From Primula veris (Eukaryota; Streptophyta; Magnoliopsida; Ericales; Primulaceae): a stretch of DNA of 64,000 bases. The notes under the pieces are model-generated. The model ran no database searches. It had not been told where the DNA came from and was given only the letters and a program-made list of their open reading frames with translations. This document shows, one piece after another, positions 48,071 through 60,301 of the stretch (position 1 is the stretch's first letter; the number at the start of each line of letters is the position of its first letter). Position numbers and translations under genes: made by a program. The stretch lies in contig OY821750.1 of assembly GCA_963682055.1 (NCBI GenBank), positions 30,016,402 to 30,080,401 on the forward strand. The letters are read 5' to 3'.

Positions 48071-51000
48071 ATGTCAGAAACTCCAAGGACAAGTAAGAGA
48101 TGTCAGAAAAGGAAGGGGATAAACCCCGAAGGAGTTACACCAAATAATGAACATTCACGTTCATGCGTATGTGATAATGCTGCTTGCCAAGCTACTATGT
48201 CCGTGAATGACAGATTTTGTAAGAGGTGTTCTTGTTGGATATGCAAGCAGTTCGATGATAATAAAGATCCTAGTCTTTGGTTGGTCTGCAATTCTGAATA
48301 TGATGATAACGAAAATTGTGGGTTTTCTTGTCACGTCGAGTGTGCGATTACAAGTGGAAAAATTGGAGTTACTGGTAATGAACAATCTATGAGTCTAGAT
48401 GGGAGTTATTGTTGTGCATCCTGTGGTAAAGTTTCCTTCATACTTGGGTAAGCTAATTTCTCTCTCCTTTTCTTTTACTTCAAGAGGTGTTAAAATTTGA
48501 AGTATCCAGTGCACGGATTTTACGTGAAAAATTGTAGAATAATAGAATATTGGTATTAGAATCATGTTATTTTTTAATAGATTTTCGTTCAAGATTACAT
48601 TTTTCGTTGTTCTTTGCACTGAACAGAGCCTAGAGTTTTAAGTCTTCATACAAAAGGTAATGAAAGGAATAAAACTAGATGTAGAAAGGAACACTTTTTT
48701 ATGTGTAAGCAAAGGCCAGATTCATTTCGAGCTTTTGAGCATGTAAATTGTATGAGAAGGTTCTCATGTTCAGTTCGGAGGCCACTAGAATAAATATTGA
48801 ATCTTAATTTTATTTACTTGTTTGTTTATCAGCTTTATCGCAAGAAAAAGTAAGAGAATTTGATTCTTCTGCGGGTGTCTTCCCATTTTCTACCATATCT
48901 GTCACCAAATTTTTATCTTGGCTCCATTCTCTAAGAGAAAAATAAGTTGTTCTGGAACTCAACTTTTTGGTTCTAAATACAACAAAGTTGGTTTGTAAGC
49001 CATGTTATCCAGCTAATTTGTTAGTCATGAGATTCAGCTCCTTCTCTAAATATTCATATTCGATTCATCAGTTTAGCCCGTTTACCTATATATACTTAGT
49101 CAAATCCATCTCAAAAGTGGATAAGCTCGGGCTTGGCTGAGTTGAAAATAACAAAAGTTCTTTAGTGATTGGTTTAGTGACTTCACAGAACAAGATATAA
49201 TGAGGCATACAGGAAATCTAAGTTCCGGCTTTATTTTTACTAGACTCGTTTGGGTAAATGGATGTTAAATCCATGGGAATTCGGATTAGATTATGAAGGA
49301 AATACTGTCTTTGCATGTAGAGATATAAACATTTTCATGAAAAAGATCAAATCTTATAATAAAGGAATCTGTTGAGTGACTTGAGATGCCTAAACCCAAA
49401 TTACTTTAGAATACATAATCCATTGTGGGTACACTACTGACTGGTAAATGACATCCATGATTTTCACAATTATGCTTTTTGAATCATGACACTCATCATC
49501 TACTTTATTTCTTATAATAGACAAAAAGTTGTGCTAGATTTATTCAGAGCTTAATTCTATTCAAAAACACCCATTTTTCCTAAGAAATGATAGTTTTTTT
49601 TATTGGTAAAACAAAAAAATCTATAAAGATGACCTGCTATCCTAGAAAACAAATACAATCAAGTACCATATTCTTATCAAATCCATAAGTTTCAAAACAA
49701 TTTATTAGTAAATCTCGTGTTTAATTACTTCTGTTGACAGATGTTGGAAGAAGCAGCTGATGATTGCTAAGGATGCTCGCCGTGTTGAGGTCCTATATGA
49801 GAGAATTTCCTTGTGCTACCGACTTTTAAAAGGAACTCTTAAGTTCCAAGAACTGCACAAGGTTGTTGAAGGTATCATGAGAGATCTAGATAGAGAATTA
49901 GGCCCACTGAGAGACGTATCTGGGAAGATACCTAGGGGTGGCTTAGTTAGCAGGCTCCCTATAGGTAAAAAAGTCAAAGCACTCTGTGCTCTTGCAATTG
50001 AGAGAGTAGGTGAATGGCAAAGAGGTGATTCTCTTATCTTCAATTCTACGACTTCATACCATCATAATATCATATAGACGGTCCACTTTTTATATATATA
50101 TATAAAGAAAATTTAGCTAGAGTAGTAATTGGGGTATGATGTCTATGGACCATTTTTCTATGGGTCGGACAGAATATGAATTTAAAGGGTGAAGACCTCA
50201 GCATGTTTCCTATGCTTCTCTGTGAAACTTGCCAACATCTGTACCTCAAGAAAGGGAAAATTATATTAAAAAAAACAGTAAATTTGTAATTCAGTTTGAT
50301 GATGGTTGATGGAACATTTTTACTTGTTGCAGTGACATCTCTTGCCATTTCTTTTACTAAGTTACATAATTAAATTGGGTGTACATGCTTTGTAGAAGAA
50401 CTACGAGAAGCAAAAAGAAAAACAGCAATAAACTTAGATTGTCAAAGATATGGGCATGACCTAGCACAAGCAATGCGCATAATAAACTTTCATAGTTTCA
50501 CTTGAAAAGCAATCCAACCCCTAGTCTCGTGAATTTTTAATTTTTTTTACCTTTTTTTAATACGAAAAGGCTTAGACAAGGTGCAGAGCATGTGTAGTTA
50601 TTTTTGCTGTTCATGGAAAGAATTAGGCAATTAGTTATCGTCTCCTTTATATTTTAGCTCCTTTGATCATCCCGCTTTTACCGTCTTATTTAATTTTCGA
50701 TTTTAATCACTTCCTGCAGCTTGGAGTTTTCGCTTTGAGGAAATTACATCTTCTTCAGTTGTCATAGTTTTGATAGAACCACCCTCTAAATTGTGTGATA
50801 TAGAGGGATACAAAATTTGGTACTGCAAAAGCATAGATGAGACCTACCCGAAAGACCCTACTCATATTTTGCCGGGATCTAATAGAGAAGTGTTAATATC
50901 CAATCTACAACCCTTCACAGAGTACTCATATAAGGTCTCTTTTTATTCAGAAGCTGGTGATATCTGTCTTTTTGAGGCCAAATGTTTTACCAAGAGGGCT

Positions 51001-51543
51001 AATTTACCCCCCAATTTACGTGGTTTGCCTGATTTAAACGAGACGGTGATGCCACCACATCTTGATACCACTACAAGTGAAGATCACAGAGAACCCATGT
51101 CTCCCTGTAAAATGCCAGTTCACGATTTTGTTCCTAGGGTTGACAAAAAAGTTAGTCTAAGATCTGATGGTAGTGGTGTCTCGACAAATGGGGAAATGCC
51201 TGCGGTAAATTCCCAAAGAGTTGTGACTACAATCGATGATACAAATGAGAGCGGATGCATGTTGAATGGTTCACCTCTGGGGATATCTAAAGAATTGGGA
51301 ACTTCAGATATTAATTTTGACTATTGTGTCAAGGTGATATGCAAGCTTGAAGGTGATGGGCATATGAAGGAGGAGTTTAGAAAGAAATTTTTGACTTGGT
51401 TTAGCTTAAGATCGACTGAGCACGAGAAAAGGGTGGTGAAAACATTTATTCAGTTTATTGATGATTCCAGTAGCTTAGCAGCACAGTTGGTCGATACATT
51501 TTCTGATATTGTGAACTTTAAGAAGCCTCGCAATGATTCTTAG
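48071..51543 (+). CDS. VIL1-like: VIN3-like (VEL/VRN5-like) PHD-finger protein
   Basis: Three exons: 48071-48447, 49741-50024 and 50720-51543. All have GT-AG borders and join in frame to 494 residues from this ATG. Basic patch TSKRCQKRKG; PHD-type zinc finger about 30-125 (CVCDNAACQ, CKRCSCWICKQFDDNKDPSL, SCHVECA, SYCCASCGK). Helical KKQLMIAKDARRVEVL region about 127-220; FNIII domain about 221-312 (SFRFEEITSSSVVIVLIEPP, GYKIWYCKS). C-terminal VID domain about 420-494 (DYCVKVICKLEGDGHM, FLTWFSLRSTEHEKRVV). VEL proteins join PRC2 to silence targets such as FLC during vernalisation. Domain order and wording fit VRN5/VIL1 best. A TAA lies in frame 21 bases before the ATG, so this is the first usable start unless spliced upstream; the product is then shorter at the N-terminus than usual. 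Confidence 0.9.
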
Positions 51544-53549
51544 AGAGTACGGCATCTGAAATGATATATTGCGGATATATTTGGATCTGGTATATCTACA
51601 ACACAATCGAATCGTTATGTTTTTATCAGAGAAGATATGGGCGAGTCGGATTACCCTTCTTCAAGTCATCAGCGGAGTTGATTTCGCCAACATCAACTAT
51701 CATGGAGAAAAAGAAACTGTTTTGTTTAATTTTATATTTGTCAACGAGACTAATTTATGATTTCAGATTTTTATTTTTACCAGTCTGGTAAATTTATAGA
51801 TTCCGCTTCTTGTTTGTCTTCATCAAATTAGGAATAGTTTGAGTAAGTGTCTACAGGGGTGAGCTTGTGCTTAGGTAGCAAGCCTGAGTTACAGGATTTT
51901 CTTTTGGTTCCTGTTGGCACTTATTTTTAAATTTGATTTTTTTATTATTATCATAGCCTATCTCTCTCTGCGACTGTGTGTCTTGTGTGTACGTCGCACA
52001 AAGAAAGTTACTATTTTGGCTTTCCTTGACGACCAAGGTAAACCATGGGCCGCTTAATATTCCCTGTCAACGTCCTTCATTTATATTCATAGGTGATTTG
52101 AGCATATCTTGTTAGTACCATTATTGTTTCTGCAGTCTCTTGCAAATTTTTGGAATTGTTTACATGATAATTCAATTATATTTTTTCACCTTCTAGTTGG
52201 CATTGAAGGTTTAAGCACATATTATAAATAATATGGAGTTTTAAAGTAGAAGATTCAGTTGCATGCGCATTATCTTTTGCTGCAGTTTTCTGCAGATTTA
52301 GCTTTTGTAATTGTGTTTATTAGATGAAACTGCATTCTCTGTTTGTCCCCTATGCTAATCTTCAGTTCCCTCTTATATAATTCTGTAATAATTGATATTC
52401 CTCATTTCCTTTTTTCTCGTCTCCTGCCATCTTTGTTAGTGGATTGGATTATAGGCTGATTTGTATGAGAAGCTTAGTTTAGAGTTAAGATGAGCTGATG
52501 ATGCATATGTGAATATACAAATATTCAATAGAAATGTGGGAAGAAAATCGTAGCTGGTTAATCTTCAGATTTTGGAGCTAGAAATTGAAGGAGTTTCAAA
52601 TTTATATTAATGATCTGCCTGCTTCAGGAGCTTCTGATATTTTTAAATTTCTGCAACATATCTTACTCCGCAATATCAAATGTTAGTTTTATTAATTTCG
52701 GAAATATGAAAATGATCACAATGGGATTATAGTTGTGTGATTTCGAGTTTCATATTTTCATAATCAAATTATGTTTTGGTACAATATTTTCCTTTCCTGG
52801 TTTTTACTTAATATTTGCAGAACTATAAAACTCTTTGAACAACCTTTTTTGTTAAATTACCATCTCACGTTACTATGAATTAATACCCTGACTTGCCATT
52901 AGAACCCTCTTTAACCCGCTTCTTTTTTTAAGGGCTAAACAAACTTGTTCCGCTCATTTGTGAGTCAGATTTTTATTTATTTTCAGAGCTTGTCTTTAAA
53001 CCTCTGCTGTGAGTTTTTTTTTTGATACATCGTCAGAAATTTCTTTGGTGGTCTAAACTACGTAGTAAACATGAATAAATGATGTTCACAATATTTATGT
53101 AAACTAACACTCATAATATTGAGGCTAAACTCGTTAAATCATATTCATCTATATCTAAAAGACTAAAACTGGCATTGTACGTATTATGATCAAACAGTTG
53201 CTAGTATGGGAAGTGGAAGTGGGAAACAATACAAGAAAAAGAAACGTTGAAAAGCAAAAATATGAAGGATTTTTTTTTTTAAAGATTTATTCATGATTTA
53301 ATGGAAAACGAAAAACTAAAAACGCGATTTTTGAAAGGCGCAATATGCAGACGTGTGGAAGAGCAGGGGGGTGGTTCTGCATATGAACAGAAACACCAAG
53401 GTTTTTTTAAGCAAATACTCTTAAAAAGAGTCATATGTAACAGATTAGATTTTCAAGCAGTTATCAACTGACGTGGCACTGAAACCTGAGGCTCAAAGCT
53501 CTTCATTCTCTCTACTCATTCATACACTAAAACAAACAAGTAACAAAAA
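51544..53549. other. Intergenic between VEL and HCF101 genes
   Basis: About 2 kb of AT-rich DNA with only short overlapping ORFs. The first part is presumably VEL 3' UTR. The last about 100 bp should hold the HCF101 leader. Confidence 0.5.
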
Positions 53550-56500
53550 ATGCAACTCTTAAATTCTCCATTTTCACCACATTTAACTTTGCACAACCTT
53601 AGTACACAATTCAAACAAGGTTAGCTCCTTCTTTGTCTCACTTCAACTACCACCCCAATTTATAATTCAGTGTTTTAAAAACCGAAATCTTAGCTAAAGC
53701 GTTTTTGCAAGAGATATGCAAAAAGCGTAAGCTTTTAGCGGCCCAAAATTCTGAAAAGCGAGTTTTTAAAGCTTTTTATAAGCTTTAAATCGAGCCTTTT
53801 CACTATGAAGCGCGCTTTTTAAAACAGTAATATATACACACACAAGTGCTGTTTATTTATTTATTTAAGACTCACTCCATTACCATTTAATTGTCTATAT
53901 AGTTTACATTTTGAACTTGAACCGGATGATTAACTTTTGAAAATTTTCTTTTTGGTAATTAAGGTAAAAGTTCCTAGTCACTGAAAATTGCACCTAGTTT
54001 TGTAGAGTAGAAAGAGATTGTATGAAGCAGTTAATTTTGGCCACTAATACTCTAGCTTTTCGTTTGTAGGATTATTTGCTCAATTTTCAAATAGAAAGAG
54101 TTGTTTTCAATATCAAGGACATGTTAAGCCACTATGGGATACACAAACACGTTCTGTTACAGCAAAAGCAGCTTCTGTTGAAGGTAACTAACTTTCCGTT
54201 TTAACCACCTAGAAGTTCATGTAATCATTCGGCTATGCATGTTTGTTTCTGTTGAAAAATTATTTTAATGGATACGGTTTACCTTCTTATTTTCTGGGTG
54301 TTTAGCAACAATTTGAGATTATGGATTTCAAGTTTTTGTGTAGTTTTACGGGATCAGGATAAGACTTGGAGATAAATTACTAAATTCGAGGTTTGGTGTG
54401 GTTTGGTTTCTTATCATTAGTCTTAAGAGTAGCTTAAATTAATATAAGAGATATTATGAGCGGTGCTCGACTTTTCTATCACATCTCTAGAGCTACTAGG
54501 GATCATATGCATAGAGATTACTAGCACGAGCTTTCTAGAAATTGGAAATTTGGGTTCATCACATATGTTGTTATATTCTTAATCTACCTCTCAAACTTAC
54601 TAAATTGCTTTCTTGACTAGGCTAGTTGCTTAAACTTTTCCTGTTTTTGTGTTTTTGTGTTTTTGTGTTTTTGTGTTTCTGTGTTACTAAAATTATTTTG
54701 ATACTTAATAAAGACATGCTACCTAGAATTTGTAATTCTATGGAATAATCTTATTTTGAACGAAATAAAATTAGCTAACTTGTCTTCTCATTGGTAGCTG
54801 ATGCTTTAGCACTCTCCACTGCTACAGCAACAAAAGATGTGTTGAAATCCTTGTCACAAATTATAGACCCCGACTTTGGAACCGATATTGTGTCGTGTGG
54901 TTTTATAAAGGATCTAAACATCGATGAAGCTACAGGAGAGGTTATTTAGCCTGCACATATAATAAGTTTTATAAGCTTCAACTTTATATTGTTCCTTACA
55001 TAGCCTTTTTGCTTGTATTCAGGTTTCATTTCGACTTGAGCTCACTACGCCAGCATGTCCAGTCAAGGACATGGTAAACATTTCTAAAAGTGTGTAACTT
55101 CTTCTGTTTTGTATTTCCGCTATTTAGTTTGTTAAGAAACTATTGCTGCTTTTGGTTAAGTTTTTGAAAACAGTTTTTTCATTTTTGATTTCTAAAAAGA
55201 ATAGAATCAGAGGGCTTTCCCAATGCGTTTTTTTAATGAATCATTATGAAAATATAGTTATATAAACTTTTCATTTCTAATCCCGTTTTATAAATGTTAG
55301 GAAATCATATGAACATAAATCAATGGAGTTAAATATCGTTATGAATCCCGAGATCAGTCAAACCGATAATGAGAGTAAATACTGCTCTGAAAATAATATT
55401 TCCCCATGCTACAGTGTTCACTGAGTTTATCAATAAGTCTTATTTATTATGTTCAGAGTGTAACTGTCTAATGAGTAGTAATATTTTGTATCTCTTGATA
55501 ATAATTGAGTGTCAGAAGATTGGAAATGATAAAAGGATGATAATGATTTTCATATAAAACCTGGCAGTTTGAACAGAGAGCAAATGAAGTGGTGTTGGCT
55601 CTTCCATGGGTTAAAAAGGTCAATGTCACCATGTCTGCACAACCTGCAAAACCAGTTTATTCTGGAGATTTACCACCAGGATTACAAAGAATATCGAATA
55701 TTGTGGCAGTGTCTAGTTGCAAGGTAACAACGATTTCTACACATTTTTTTTTCCAATTGTTATCGTCATTGTTCATCATTCTCTAAGTAACACAAGTCGC
55801 AGCACTTCAAGGGCAAGCATGGGTTGTGCAAGAACTTAGGTTCTATATATGACGTGTTTGACTATGTAAAAGATTTGGCATAAAATACTTTTACTAACTC
55901 CATTAGGTTCGTTAGAGTAAATCCATATTGCATATGGTGGAGCAAGTTTAGCTAGTTGTTTAGCCACCATGTTGTTTAATATGATAACATTAGATGAATA
56001 TTTCTGGTTTTATGAATCTTTTTCTGAAGAAATCCTTTTTGTTCAGGGTTCTTTCTACAGTACAATATTTGGAAAGCATTCTTATCAATTTATCATTGAA
56101 TGAAAAGTGAAATTTTCATTTGAGTTTTTCTGCATTTCAAAAATTCTCACAGTTTTGTCCATACTTCTAAAATGGCAGGGAGGTGTTGGAAAATCAACTG
56201 TAGCAGTCAATTTAGCTTATACTTTGGCCGGTATGGGTGCTAGAGTTGGCATATTCGACGCTGATGTTTACGGTCCTAGTTTACCTACAATGGTGTCTCC
56301 TGAAAATCGGTTGCTTGAAATGGTAATAACCCTCTTTTAAACTAACACTAGTTTATTGAATATTTTGCAATAATTAAATTCTTCAAGTGTTGTACAGAAT
56401 CCAGAGAAGAGAACCATTATACCCACAGAATATATGGGAGTTAAACTGGTATCGTTTGGTTTTGCTGGACAAGGTCGTGCTATAATGCGAGGACCAATGG

Positions 56501-59500
56501 TTTCTGGAGTTATCAACCAGTTATTAACTACCACCGAATGGTATGTTAAGCGTCAATAATTTTAAAAAATAAGACAATTAGTGTCATGACTTACATTTCG
56601 ATACGGTAACTTATTTTGTGTCGTTTTGTTTTGGGTTATCTGTGAGCTAGATCATGAGAAACTTAATTGTATAACTTTATCAGTCAGTTTTAATTGACTG
56701 ACAATTAGTTGTGTTATTTTAGTCCTCGAAAACTTCAGTGAAGTATACGCACCATTAGGTTATCTTAATGCCAAATAATCTCTATCGACCAATAAACTTT
56801 ATTCGAAAATAAGTCTTCAACCTCTAGTTTTTGGAAATTCAGAAAGAACCTAATTAATTTAAAAAGTAGTTAAGATTACATTGTTTTGCAGTTAACCTAA
56901 AGTTCTTATTTGCCAGTATTGACTTCTCTATTTCATCTCTGAATCATATGCGAAATCTAAATAACTTGAGTTATTGAATGTTGTGAAGGTGTTATTGCAA
57001 AAACAATTTGATCATCTCTTTATTTATTTATTTGGTGAAGTTTCTGAATATAATTATTTCTTAAAATTTGAGAAAAGAAGGTAATACCTAGATTTCTAAA
57101 TAGTTCTAAACTGCAGGGGTGAGCTAGACTATCTTGTGATTGATATGCCCCCCGGAACTGGTGATATTCAACTAACCTTATGCCAGGTGCTCAGCCTAGT
57201 TCTCTAATTTCTTCAATATTTCAATTTCCTTGATATAGCAAATTTTACTGAACAGCTCTTTTTGTGTCACCTTTTTTCTAAAAAAAATCAGGTTGTCCCA
57301 TTAACTGCTGCTGTTATTGTCACAACTCCTCAGAAGCTTGCATTTATAGATGTCGCGAAAGGAGTTCGCATGTTTTCAAAGCTCAAGGTGTCTCTTTTTT
57401 ACAAAGAACAATAGAATAAACAATCATATAAGTATATATTAAAATGTGTTGGATTTTCATTTACACAATGTGGTTTGTTTGTTCACTAGGTGCCATGTGT
57501 GGCTGTGGTGGAGAATATGTGCCACTTTGACGCAGATGGAAAACGTTTTTACCCCTTTGGTAGAGGTTCAGGTTCTCAGGTATGTACCTATTTTCATAAT
57601 TCTATAAATATTCTCATTCCAATTAGAAATAAAACCAGGAAAATATTCAAACTTCTGAAATTATGTGACTAATAACTAGTTGGTTGATATGTTGATAGGT
57701 TGTCCAACAATTTGGAATTCCCCATTTGTTTGATCTTCCTATTAGACCAACTGTAAGTTGCTGAAATTTCTAATTTGGTTTTCAGGTTTGATGCCCTTTG
57801 GACACATAAAGTGCTCATAAAATATGACAGTGAAATAAATTTGTCAGTATATTTTTGTAGTTCCCTGTAAAGAACTGCAGTCGGAAATGTTTTTGTTCAA
57901 TTACATTTTATTTTTCTTTCAGCTATCAGCTTCTGGAGATAGTGGGGTGCCTGAAGTAGCTGCTGATCCTCAAGGTGAAGTTGCCAAAATATTCCAAGAC
58001 CTTGGTGTTTGCGTTGTTCAACAATGCGCCAAAATTCGACAACAAGGTCAGTGAACTAATCCAAAATCCCCAAAATGGTGGGAAATGGCTTTTTATTTAG
58101 AAAATCTAAATATAAATTTGTACTTCTTTGTAGATTATTATAAGTAAGAACTGATATGGATCTTAACGATTATTATAGCGTAGTACAAACTTAGTAACTT
58201 CTCATGGAGAACCTATCTGAATCACATATCACACTGGAAATGAAAAGAGCAAATGATGCTTTGATGTAAATTTTACTCTTTCAGACACTTTATAAGGCAG
58301 TTTACTTCACATAAATGAAAAAATGTCAGTCATGTTTACTAAGAATAGACTATTAGTATACTCCCGTACAATGGTACAGGGAACTTGTGTTACCTGTTTA
58401 CGGTATGTATTTTCCTTTTGTTCCAGTATCAACTGCAGTAACATATGACAAAGGAATGAAGGCAATCAGAGTGAAGGTACCTGATTCAGACGAAGAATTC
58501 TATTTGCATCCTGCAACTGTTAGACGAAATGACCGTTCTGCCCAAAGTGTGGTATGCCCAAAGCTCGTATCTCAATTATTTAATCAGTTACAATCATTTC
58601 TACTCAATGATGTTGATATTGTGAGTCCTTGACTGATAACTGGAATCTGAGAAAGCCACGTTTCTGTTTCGAGACTATTGCTGGAACAATGACAAAAACT
58701 CGGCATCTTTCTAGTTTTTTTTTAAAAATCTTTTTTTTAAAGAAAACCATATATGCCTAAGAGGTTTATAAAGTGTTTTTGTCAGAATTTGTTTGTTTTC
58801 CCATCACATATATGTCTAAATTGAATATTTTGTTGATTCGGAAAATAGTCAATACGAAAACGCTGCTTCACATCTAAACTGCTTATAGTTACCGACTTGC
58901 CGGTAAACCAATTATTTTCTGTTACTCTTAATTTTTCTTTTGGGGAGTATATACCCACCCCTCATATAGTCACATGAGTATATATTTGGTTATATTTCTT
59001 CTTTTATTTATTACCCAGGATGAATGGACTGGTGACCAAAAGCTGCAATATACTGATGTCGCAGAAGATATTGAACCTGAAGAGATTCGGCCGATGGGAA
59101 ACTATGCCGTGTCAATAACGTGGCCAGATGGATTTAGCCAGGTTCTATTATTATTATTATTCTGGATAAATCCTTTGTATAAGTGTTCGCATGCGATAAC
59201 ATTTTTAAGACAATGTAGTTTTCTGGGGGATAGAATTCTCTCTTGAACTGTCTAATTCTACTCGTATTTGAATAATGCGGCTTTAAGTAGAGATCTATTT
59301 GGGTGAATTAAATTTGGTAAATGTGATGCAAGACTATCTTTGCATCTTGTGATTGGAAGTAAACTCAAGGGTAAATTACAAAAGTGATCCCTAAGATTTA
59401 GAGATATCTTGATTTGGCCATGTAGTTTCATTTGAAACAATATTGGTCCTCGTACTTTGAAAAAGTTCCATCACTGGTCTGTAAAGTTTCTATTAGACTA

Positions 59501-59900
59501 TTACAACATCTTTTGTCCCATGGTTTGAACTAAGTTACTCCGGCGGTATCTACTTATGCAACCAATAGCCTTATATAAGGACCAAGGGAACCACCCAAAA
59601 TAATTTATTCAAAATATGGGGACTGTCTCTGTAACTTATTAAGACAAAGTGGATCCATAGGGTTTCCATTAAATTGTTAGGGCCGAAAAAGAAACTATTC
59701 CAGAAGTATTTGCTAAAAAAAAGTTACCAATTATTAAAACTCTCCAAAGTCTGGAGACGGGAAATTATTGCTGTTAATCACCCCGAACTCAACCATGTAC
59801 TTCTCACTATCTTGCTTTTGTCATGATACAGATTGCTCCATATGATCAGCTGCAAACAATTGAGCGTTTAGTCGATGTTCCTGAACTGACTCATGCATAG
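53550..59900 (+). CDS. HCF101: HCF101, chloroplast Fe-S cluster carrier (Mrp/NBP35 P-loop family)
   Basis: Fifteen exons: 53550-53619, 54070-54183, 54798-54940, 55023-55073, 55568-55723, 56179-56322, 56398-56540, 57117-57186, 57292-57387, 57490-57579, 57699-57752, 57923-58046, 58427-58551, 59019-59141 and 59832-59900. All have GT-AG borders and join to 523 residues, close to Arabidopsis HCF101. The Ser/Gln-rich start looks like a plastid transit peptide. Then comes an MIP18/DUF59 domain (about 75-145: [21 protein letters not shown]) and the P-loop ATPase (CKGGVGKST 177-185, [25 protein letters not shown]). The C-terminal DUF971-type domain is about 430-515 ([20 protein letters not shown]). 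HCF101 assembles 4Fe-4S clusters in the stroma for photosystem I and ferredoxin-thioredoxin reductase. The P-loop is split by intron 5 after CK. The gene looks intact. Confidence 0.97.
53870..54006. mobile_element. Stowaway relic in HCF101 intron 1
   Basis: The left part (CTCCATTACCATTTAATTGT, then cattttgaact and gattaacttttgaaaa) and the end part (ttgcacctagttttgta) follow the 2676-2895 element in order. The right terminal repeat is lost. Wholly intronic. Confidence 0.55.
54642..54683. repeat. (gtgttttt)n minisatellite in HCF101 intron 2
   Basis: Five near-perfect copies of an 8 bp T-rich unit. Intronic, simple sequence. Confidence 0.8.
59360..59700. mobile_element. Possible transposon-derived sequence in HCF101 last intron
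   Basis: Text such as 'ttacaaaagtgatccctaag', 'ttggccatgtagtttcattt' and 'ggtcctcgtactttgaaaaa' is of the kind seen in high-copy plant MITEs and unlike the surrounding intron. No clear inverted ends were found. It makes the 690 bp intron 14 among the longest of the gene. Confidence 0.4.
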
Positions 59901-60015
59901 GTAAATAATTTTAAATGCTTGTGACAAGTGTTGTAACAATCCTAATTTTCGTTATTTACATACTTCTTTACTCATAGTTTGGTAACAAAAAGGAAATCCA
60001 AGTCATTTTTATCCT

Positions 60016-60101
60016 GAAGTGTGTTGTTAATGCTACACTTAAGTGCGTGTTTGGTAAAAGCATCACGGAAGTGTGTTGATATGCTACACTTAAGTGCGTG
60101 C
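60016..60101. repeat. Two-copy repeat in HCF101 3' region
   Basis: 'gaagtgtgttg' followed by 'atgctacacttaagtgcgtg' occurs at 60,016 and 60,069 (about 53 bp apart, nearly identical). It lies 115-200 bp after the HCF101 stop, so it may be in the 3' UTR. Confidence 0.75.
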
Positions 60102-60301
60102 AAGTGCAAAAAACCATCTCAGAAGCAAAAAGGCGTTTTAACTTTTTCTTGGACAAGTTTATACATGTTCCTATGATTTCATTGTGCAATGAAGTTCCCC
60201 CTCTTGTTGATTTTTTATTAGTTATGCTGATTATACTTTCCCCTTACTTTCCTATAGGCTTATCTAAGAGTGGAAACCGCTTAATGAATAGAGATTGAAG
60301 A

